A DNA stretch of 10,284 nt from Nitrososphaerota archaeon (lineage in GTDB: Archaea; Thermoproteota; Nitrososphaeria; Nitrososphaerales; UBA57), in contig JACPBJ010000096.1 of assembly GCA_016180375.1 (NCBI GenBank), positions 1-10,284 of the forward strand. The letters run 5' to 3'. Below the pieces are notes generated by a model that saw only the letters and a list, made by a program, of their open reading frames with translations, was not told the origin of the DNA and did no database searches. The position numbers and the translations under genes were made by a program. Below, piece after piece: positions 6,288 to 10,284 of this stretch (position 1 is its first letter; each line of letters opens with the position of its first letter).

Positions 6288-7208
6288 ATGGCCCATCACT
6301 TAATCATAGGCGGTGCAGGCTTTGTAGGGTCGCATGCAGTAGAACGTCTTCTGCACAATGGGCATCATGTCACAGTCAGTGATTTGATACCCTCCGACAG
6401 TGCAAGAAATCTGGGTCCTTATATCGATAACATCAAATACAGTTGGAAGAGTGCGGAAGATCTCGAGTCAAAGGATTTCGAGGGGGTTGATTCAGTAATT
6501 TTCTTGGCATCGCAAGCTGACGTTCCTCTAGCTTTGTCTTCGCCGCGATATACCTTTCACAGAAACATACTCGGACTTGTTAACGTTCTCGAACTGCTCA
6601 GATCAAGGCCTAAAACGAGGCTGATCTACTTATCCTCGAAAAATGTCTATGGAATAGTACCTCCAGCTCGGGTGCCTATTACTGAAGATGAGCCCCTCAA
6701 TCCCGCCGACCCCTACGGTGCCAGTAAAGCGGCCGCGGATCTTGCATGCCTGAGTTACGCAAACGCATATGACATGCCAATCACGGTGCTAAGAAGTGGC
6801 GGCGTGTTCGGCCCGAGGTCTAGGTTAAAGCAGGTTGTTCCGATTTTCATCAGACAGGCTTTAGCAAACAAGCCGATCACAATTGAAGGCGATGGCAGTC
6901 AGGTCACCGACCTTAACTACGTGGGTAATCTTGTAGACGCAATAACCTCGGCCGCTGAAAATGGAGAAAAGGGCGTGTACAATATAGCCTACGGAAAAGA
7001 TGTATCGATATTAGAACTTGCCAATGAAATCATCGCGATTACCAAGAGCAAGTCTAAAATCATCTTTGTCCCTTGGCGCCCAGGCGAAAAAGGTCTGAGG
7101 CTTGTACTATCAATCGAAAAAGCCAAGAGGGAATTGGGTTATGACCCAAAAATATCATTAAATGAGGGCCTCCAGAAGACTGTCGAATGGCTGAGGGGTT
7201 TGGGTTGA
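6288..7208 (+). CDS. NAD-dependent nucleotide-sugar epimerase/dehydratase (extended SDR family)
   Basis: The product is 306 residues, the usual length for UDP-glucose 4-epimerase-like enzymes. The glycine motif GGAGFVG is at residues 8-14 and D32 at the end of strand 2 favours NAD over NADP. LASQADVPLAL (73-83) occupies the usual H-x-A-A/Q-x-x-V position. Catalytic Ser is in LSSKNVYG (115-122), and Y143 and K147 form the YxxxK in DPYGASK. RSGGVFGPRSRL (169-180) and GDGSQVTDLNYVGNLVDAI (201-219) line the sugar-nucleotide pocket; DLNYVGN replaces the more common D-F-x-Y-V-D-D. It converts an NDP-hexose or its 4-keto form; which one cannot be told. It is first in an operon in which every following gene overlaps its predecessor by a few bases. 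The ATG at 6288 is supported by the glycine motif directly after it and by a TATA-like box about 30 bases upstream. Confidence 0.88.
   Translation: MAHHLIIGGAGFVGSHAVERLLHNGHHVTVSDLIPSDSARNLGPYIDNIKYSWKSAEDLESKDFEGVDSVIFLASQADVPLALSSPRYTFHRNILGLVNVLELLRSRPKTRLIYLSSKNVYGIVPPARVPITEDEPLNPADPYGASKAAADLACLSYANAYDMPITVLRSGGVFGPRSRLKQVVPIFIRQALANKPITIEGDGSQVTDLNYVGNLVDAITSAAENGEKGVYNIAYGKDVSILELANEIIAITKSKSKIIFVPWRPGEKGLRLVLSIEKAKRELGYDPKISLNEGLQKTVEWLRGLG
7193..7198 (+). promoter_or_regulatory. Shine-Dalgarno sequence deciding the cupin start
   Basis: GAGGGG lies 6 bases before the TTG at 7205, whose TTGA overlaps the epimerase TGA. This favours 7205 over the in-frame ATG at 7187, which has no such element. 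Confidence 0.5.
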
Positions 7209-7573
7209 CTATCAAAGTTGTTAATGTAAAACCGTCTTTCAAAGATGACAGAGGCGTGATAATCAACATTTTGGAGGAGCCCATAAACAGTGCAGTGCTG
7301 ATTACATGCGAAAAAGGAGCTATTCGAGCAAACCATTACCACAAAGAAGATTCACACTGGTCCTACATGATAATTGGTAAGATGGAGTACTACGAAAAAA
7401 AGCAAGGGAAGCTCGAGAAAGCAATAGTGAAAGCAGGGCAGATGGTGTACAGTGCTCCGGGCGTGCCTCATGCGATGAAGTTTCTCGAACCCTCGATTTT
7501 CCTTGCGTTGACCACTAGAAAGCGATTGGGCGGTAAGTACGACGAGGATACTATCAAGAGCAAGATAATATGA
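7205..7573 (+). CDS. Cupin-fold sugar epimerase/isomerase (RmlC/QdtA-like)
   Basis: From TTG 7205 the product is 122 residues; an ATG at 7187 would add six (MAEGFG). It is a single cupin barrel: FKDDRGVIINIL (12-23) is the family's opening F-x-D-x-R-G motif, NHYHKEDSHW (43-52) supplies the first cupin motif with H44 and H46, and SAPGVPHAM (83-91) supplies the second with H89. These histidines would bind a metal in metal-dependent cupins; in the RmlC group a histidine acts as the base. The length and F-x-D-x-R-G motif recall sugar cupins such as FdtA/QdtA 3,4-ketoisomerases and small RmlC relatives, which act on dTDP-4-keto-6-deoxyhexoses. The exact reaction is uncertain. The gene overlaps the epimerase as TTGA and the following dehydrogenase as ATGA (7570-7573), so its product is probably made in step with both and acts in the same sugar pathway. 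Confidence 0.78.
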   Translation: MTIKVVNVKPSFKDDRGVIINILEEPINSAVLITCEKGAIRANHYHKEDSHWSYMIIGKMEYYEKKQGKLEKAIVKAGQMVYSAPGVPHAMKFLEPSIFLALTTRKRLGGKYDEDTIKSKII

Positions 7574-7914
7574 AACTAGAAGAAGCAAGAGTAGTGCTCA
7601 CGGGGGTATCCAGAGGAGTCGGGCTTGAGCTCTTGCGTCTTCTGCTTTACAATGGTAGTCGCGTTGTAGCCTGTGCGAGGAATAAAGGAGAGCTAACTGA
7701 TGCAGATACAAGTCGCTTCCAATTTCACATGTTGGATGTTAGCGATCCTCCCCAGGCAAAGCGGTTGATAAACAGCGCCACAAAAAATTTTGGTGGGTTA
7801 GATGTCTTGATCAATAACGCTAGTGTTACACACGGTCTCAAATTGACGTTCTGGATTGTTACCAGAACAACGTATTTTCCATATTCAACACGCTCAGGTA
7901 TTCCCTTCCTATAA
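7570..7914 (+). CDS. SDR fragment, cofactor-binding half
   Basis: This is a 114-residue frame with ATG at 7570 overlapping the cupin stop. Residues 1-91 are genuine SDR sequence (TGVSRGVG, HMLDVSD at 53-59, INNAS). Residues after about 91 (LTFWIVTRTTYF...) are out-of-frame sequence read past the frameshift. As written it has a nucleotide-binding fold but no active site. Confidence 0.55.
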   Translation: MKLEEARVVLTGVSRGVGLELLRLLLYNGSRVVACARNKGELTDADTSRFQFHMLDVSDPPQAKRLINSATKNFGGLDVLINNASVTHGLKLTFWIVTRTTYFPYSTRSGIPFL

Positions 7915-8270
7915 TGAAGTCGCAGAAGAACGGAATTATCATTAATTTCTCGTCACGCTGCGGGAGAAGAGCGATACCAAGACTCGCAGCTTATTGCTCA
8001 ACTAAGTTTGCAGTCAGAGGCATAACAGAAGCGGTCGCAAAGGAAACAGAGGGAACGGGGGTAAGATGTGTCTCCATTTCACCTGCGGGCATAAACACGC
8101 GCATGCGCAAGGATCTTTTTGGAGAGGAAGATGCAAAGAAACAGCAGAGTCCGGAGACGATTGCAGATATTATAGGCAAAATAATCCGTGAGGAAATCAA
8201 GGTTCCAAACGGCGCTGACGTTGTAATCTTCAAAGACATTGAACCAATGATAAAGGTACCTGAACAATGA
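7914..8270 (+). CDS. SDR fragment, catalytic half
   Basis: This is a 118-residue frame from the ATG at 7914, which overlaps the TAA of the first fragment as TAATG. Here the catalytic residues are S13/S14 (INFSS), Y27 and K31 (YCSTK), followed by SISPAGINTRM (54-64), the P-G region that closes over the cofactor. The ATG is an internal methionine (LPIMKSQKNG) in intact relatives, so it is probably not a natural start, though reinitiation at TAATG could produce it. Confidence 0.5.
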   Translation: MKSQKNGIIINFSSRCGRRAIPRLAAYCSTKFAVRGITEAVAKETEGTGVRCVSISPAGINTRMRKDLFGEEDAKKQQSPETIADIIGKIIREEIKVPNGADVVIFKDIEPMIKVPEQ

Positions 8271-9484
8271 AGTGCCGTTCCTGCGAAAGCAAACAGGTTA
8301 TGAAATTCCTATCGTTAGGGAGGCAGCCTTTGGCAAACAACTTCCTCAAGCCCGATGACGTGGGAAAGGAACCATATTACCCTCTAGACCTTGTTTTCTG
8401 CAAGGACTGCGCTCTTGTACAGCTCTCAGAAGAGAGCTACGTCCCAAGAGATATTCTATTCCGACATTACCTCTATGCATCTTCCATTTCAGGCGGGCTG
8501 AGAAGCCATTTTGAGCAGCTTGCAAAGCGCATTGCCGAAGAAAAGTCAAACCAACTTGTAGTGGACATAGGGTCGAACGATGGCATCCTACTGAAACCTC
8601 TGAAGGATCTAGGGATTAAGGCAGTGGGAGTAGAACCTGCAGTGAATCTTGCCAAGATGGCAAACGAGCGAGGGTTTGATACCATAAATGACTTTCTTAG
8701 CAAAAATTCTGTTTCAACCATAGTTTCCCGTTATGGATATGCGGACGTGATAACAGCCTCCAATGTTTTTGCCCACTTGGGTGACATTCACGGTTTCATT
8801 GAGAATGTGAAACTTCTGCTCAATGAGCACGGCTCCTTCATAGCTGAGGTGCAGTATCTTGCTGATACTCTGAATGACATGACATACGACAACGTTTATC
8901 ATGAGCACGTTTTCTACTATTCGCTTTATTCCCTGAATCGATTATTCGGAAGGCACGATATGAAAATTTTCAAGGCTGATCATATATCGACACATGGAGG
9001 TTCGCTAAGGATCTATGTTGCAAAAAACAGCAGAGCTGCTGATAATAGTATCCAAACAATAACCGATTCCGAGCAGAAGATAGGAATAAGCGACCTTGAA
9101 ACATATCGGTCCTTTGCCGATGAATTGATGCGGAGAATTGAAGAGCTGAGGAATCTTTTCTACAAACTCAAAGAGGAACGCAAATTCGTTGCAGGTTATG
9201 GCGCTCCCGCAAAGTCGAGCACAATGATAAATTCGGTGGGATTGGATAACTCGCTGATACAATACATAGTCGAAGATGCACCCTTGAAACAGGGGCTGTA
9301 CACGCCGGGAAGCCATATACCCATCGTCAGTCCTGACATGCTCGAAAAGGATACCCCTGACTACCTAGTAATATTCGCGTGGAATTACGCTGATGATATC
9401 ATTAGAAAGTTGCATCATTTGAGGAGGAGGGGCGTCAATTTCATAATACCGATGCCCAAGATGAGAATTGTAGTATCTAGATAG
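8267..9484 (+). CDS. Zinc-binding sugar C-methyltransferase (TylC3/NovU-like)
   Basis: The product is 405 residues, the usual length of this three-part family. The N-terminal zinc site has C3, C6, C45 and C48 around the hallmark LGRQPLANNFL (17-27). The SAM domain carries VVDIGSNDGILL (98-109), E123 after strand 2, and SNVFAHLGDIHGF (165-177). YHEHVFYYSLYSL (211-223) is the family's active-site stretch with H212 and H214, followed by STHGGSLRIY (241-250). The C-terminal domain begins near VAGYGAPAKSSTMIN (about residue 307 on) and has VIFAWNYADDI near the end, a second Rossmann-like unit. Characterised relatives transfer a methyl group to C3 of a dTDP-4-keto-deoxysugar, giving branched sugars such as mycarose and noviose. 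The gene overlaps the SDR stop as ATGA (8267-8270), and the cupin and epimerase lie upstream, so the operon is suited to make a C-methyl-branched sugar. The exact substrate is inferred. Confidence 0.88.
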   Translation: MKCRSCESKQVMKFLSLGRQPLANNFLKPDDVGKEPYYPLDLVFCKDCALVQLSEESYVPRDILFRHYLYASSISGGLRSHFEQLAKRIAEEKSNQLVVDIGSNDGILLKPLKDLGIKAVGVEPAVNLAKMANERGFDTINDFLSKNSVSTIVSRYGYADVITASNVFAHLGDIHGFIENVKLLLNEHGSFIAEVQYLADTLNDMTYDNVYHEHVFYYSLYSLNRLFGRHDMKIFKADHISTHGGSLRIYVAKNSRAADNSIQTITDSEQKIGISDLETYRSFADELMRRIEELRNLFYKLKEERKFVAGYGAPAKSSTMINSVGLDNSLIQYIVEDAPLKQGLYTPGSHIPIVSPDMLEKDTPDYLVIFAWNYADDIIRKLHHLRRRGVNFIIPMPKMRIVVSR

Positions 9485-9493
9485 AGTTTTGAG

Positions 9494-9525
9494 ATTTTTT
9501 CTCCCAACATCCTCAATATATTTTT
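9494..9525 (+). terminator. T-rich terminator region after the C-methyltransferase operon
   Basis: T-runs at about 9495-9500 and 9519-9524 lie just after the TAG of the C-methyltransferase (9482-9484). No strong hairpin is visible; in archaea T-tracts alone can terminate. The rest of the 9485-9634 gap, between converging transcription units, shows nothing I can name. Confidence 0.4.
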
Positions 9526-9634
9526 AGGACAGAAAACCTATTGCGTCTTGCTTGGTTCGATTTCCGATGGGAATAGTTCTAAATATTGATTTCACAAGCT
9601 GGATTCTGTAGTTGCCATCGCTTTACACTCCAGC

Positions 9635-10075
9635 CTATCGTTTCAGGACTTTTTCCTTGTAGCTAGTCAGGTCTAGCGTTACGTCCTTGAATTTCCATAG
9701 AATCTCGCCATCTGAGGTAACTAGCTTCGACCCGGACCTGATGGCTACGTGAACATAAGATGCATCATAGAATGTCAGGTCGTTTTTCAGCGCAATTTCT
9801 TGCACCAACTTCATATCATCGATCCTCTCTTCCCTAATTTCGCTTAGCAGCTCATCCCAGAGTTCAGTAAGCTTGAGCTGGTCCTTTGCTGACCTATCGT
9901 ACCTCACTGTATTTCCTATTTCATATTTTGTAAGGTCAAGGACGGTGAGCTTCGAAAGTTGCTCTAAAATTTCAGAGGTGCTAATGCGTAAGAGCATAGG
10001 ATAGAGTGCAGAAGCGTCGATTACGTACTTATCAGGATTCTTTTCTTCCTTGACTCTTTCACTGATCGCAACCAT
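9635..10075 (-). CDS. vapC: VapC-type PIN-domain toxin (RNase)
   Basis: The product is 146 residues, typical for VapC. It is a PIN-domain nuclease with the expected acidic residues: D20 in YVIDASALYPML, E52 in YEIGNTV, D104 in FYDASYVHVA, and D122 in LVTSDGEI. These coordinate Mg/Mn and cleave RNA, in known cases tRNA or rRNA. The ATG at 10075 is the only start codon in frame between the upstream region and the PIN motif, giving a 12-16 residue leader (MVAISERVKEEKNPDK) before the first strand. That forces a 55-base overlap with the antitoxin gene, longer than the few bases common for such pairs. Translation is probably coupled to the antitoxin. The RNA target is not predictable. Confidence 0.88.
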   Translation of the reverse strand: MVAISERVKEEKNPDKYVIDASALYPMLLRISTSEILEQLSKLTVLDLTKYEIGNTVRYDRSAKDQLKLTELWDELLSEIREERIDDMKLVQEIALKNDLTFYDASYVHVAIRSGSKLVTSDGEILWKFKDVTLDLTSYKEKVLKR

Positions 10076-10263
10076 TGCTTCTCGGTTACTCCTCTCATCT
10101 CTTGCTTGATCTTTTCTATTGTTGCCTTGATCTTTTTCTCTTTCTGCTTTCTGATGGCCTTTTCTAACCCTTCCTCCACCACATTCCGCACATCGATGCC
10201 CAGACGAAAAGCCTCTTCCTTTAGGTTTCGTCTTACGCGAACAGATATCACATCAGAACTCAA
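10021..10263 (-). CDS. vapB: VapB-type antitoxin
   Basis: The product is 80 residues from a TTG at 10263. The N-terminus MSSDVISVRVRRNLKEEAFRLGIDVRNVVEEGLEKAIRKQ has the strand-helix-helix pattern of ribbon-helix-helix DNA-binding antitoxins, with the DNA-contacting strand ISVRVRR at about residues 6-12. The lysine-rich C-terminal half is predicted helical and would wrap the toxin. It lies directly upstream of the PIN toxin, which supports the assignment. The pair would be expected to repress its own promoter. A GTG at 10251 is an alternative start that would leave the strand intact. Only 21 bases of upstream sequence are visible; they are A/T-rich (taaataaa next to the TTG), so the promoter cannot be judged. 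Confidence 0.8.
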   Translation of the reverse strand: MSSDVISVRVRRNLKEEAFRLGIDVRNVVEEGLEKAIRKQKEKKIKATIEKIKQEMRGVTEKQWLRSVKESRKKRILIST

Positions 10264-10284
10264 TTTATTTACGTTATTCTGTAA

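Larger units (their letters stand above)
7570..8270 (+). pseudogene. Short-chain dehydrogenase/reductase split by a one-base frameshift
   Basis: Two adjacent frames encode the two halves of one SDR. The first half has the NAD(P)-binding TGVSRGVG (residues 11-18) and LINNAS (80-85, the NNAG motif). The second has catalytic Ser in INFSS and the YCSTK YxxxK motif. Between them the second frame, followed upstream of its ATG, reads IDVLDCYQNNVFSIFNTLRYSLPIMK, the expected helix and N-x-x-x-x-F region. The switch fits at the AAA of 7840-7842: one extra A there would give GLKIDVLDCYQNNVF and restore a 233-residue SDR of normal length, with catalytic S128/S129, Y142 and K146. The likely role is reduction of a keto-sugar made by the neighbours. 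The gene overlaps the cupin (ATGA at 7570) and the C-methyltransferase (ATGA at 8267), so the layout was built around an intact gene. A real mutation, a homopolymer error or -1 slippage could explain the break. Confidence 0.8.

Noticed and set aside
9550..9575. ggttcgatttcc, resembling a tRNA T-loop and possible attachment-site remnant
   Set aside because: The flanking bases do not form a T-stem and no acceptor or anticodon arms are found nearby. No integrase or flanking repeat supports an attachment site.
1..10284. CRISPR array, insertion sequence or transposase
   Set aside because: No spaced direct repeats, no terminal inverted repeats with a transposase frame, and no transposase motifs were seen on either strand. 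The 21-bp repeats are coding heptads.

Overview
The window looks like chromosomal DNA of an archaeon in the Thermoproteota, most likely the Nitrososphaeria (Thaumarchaeota/Aigarchaeota side). Four things point there. The first gene is an S-layer type protein with beta-rich modules carrying a V-D-x-D-A-N-x-D signature and a C-terminal domain of the type known from thaumarchaeal surface proteins. Two genes have a TATA-like box about 30 bases before the start codon and no Shine-Dalgarno sequence, as in leaderless transcripts. Genes often overlap as ATGA or TTGA, and TTG and GTG starts are common. A VapBC-type toxin-antitoxin pair closes the window. The class-level assignment is an inference; no rRNA or other marker gene is present.

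Layout. (1) Positions 1-2302, plus strand, cell envelope: the 3' end of a large secreted S-layer-like protein, overlapped by a gene for a membrane-anchored stalk protein (two beta domains, a long coiled coil, one C-terminal transmembrane helix and a basic tail). This architecture recalls the SlaA/SlaB lattice-plus-anchor pair of Sulfolobales. A terminator follows. (2) Positions 2541-4748, plus strand: a polytopic polysaccharide flippase (Wzx-like), followed directly by a class I methyltransferase. (3) Positions 4745-6136, minus strand: a methyltransferase and then a family 2 glycosyltransferase broken by an in-frame TGA. This block meets region 2 tail to tail, with both stop codons inside one CTAG. 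(4) Positions 6288-9484, plus strand: a tightly overlapping operon of an NAD-dependent sugar epimerase/dehydratase, a cupin sugar epimerase/isomerase, a short-chain dehydrogenase split by a single-base frameshift, and a zinc-binding sugar C-methyltransferase of the TylC3/NovU type. (5) Positions 9635-10263, minus strand: VapC (PIN RNase) and VapB, overlapping by 55 bases.

How it fits together. Regions 2-4 form a surface-glycan cluster: nucleotide-sugar modification (epimerase, cupin, dehydrogenase, C-methyltransferase), glycosyl transfer, glycan methylation and flipping across the membrane. The operon in region 4 has the enzyme types expected for a C-methyl-branched (possibly deoxy) sugar. 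The neighbouring S-layer gene carries several N-x-S/T sequons, so the glycan may decorate the S-layer, but this is inferred from proximity. Two genes of the glycan cluster are interrupted (TGA at 5342-5344; frameshift near 7840-7842). They may be decaying genes or base-calling errors in the assembly.
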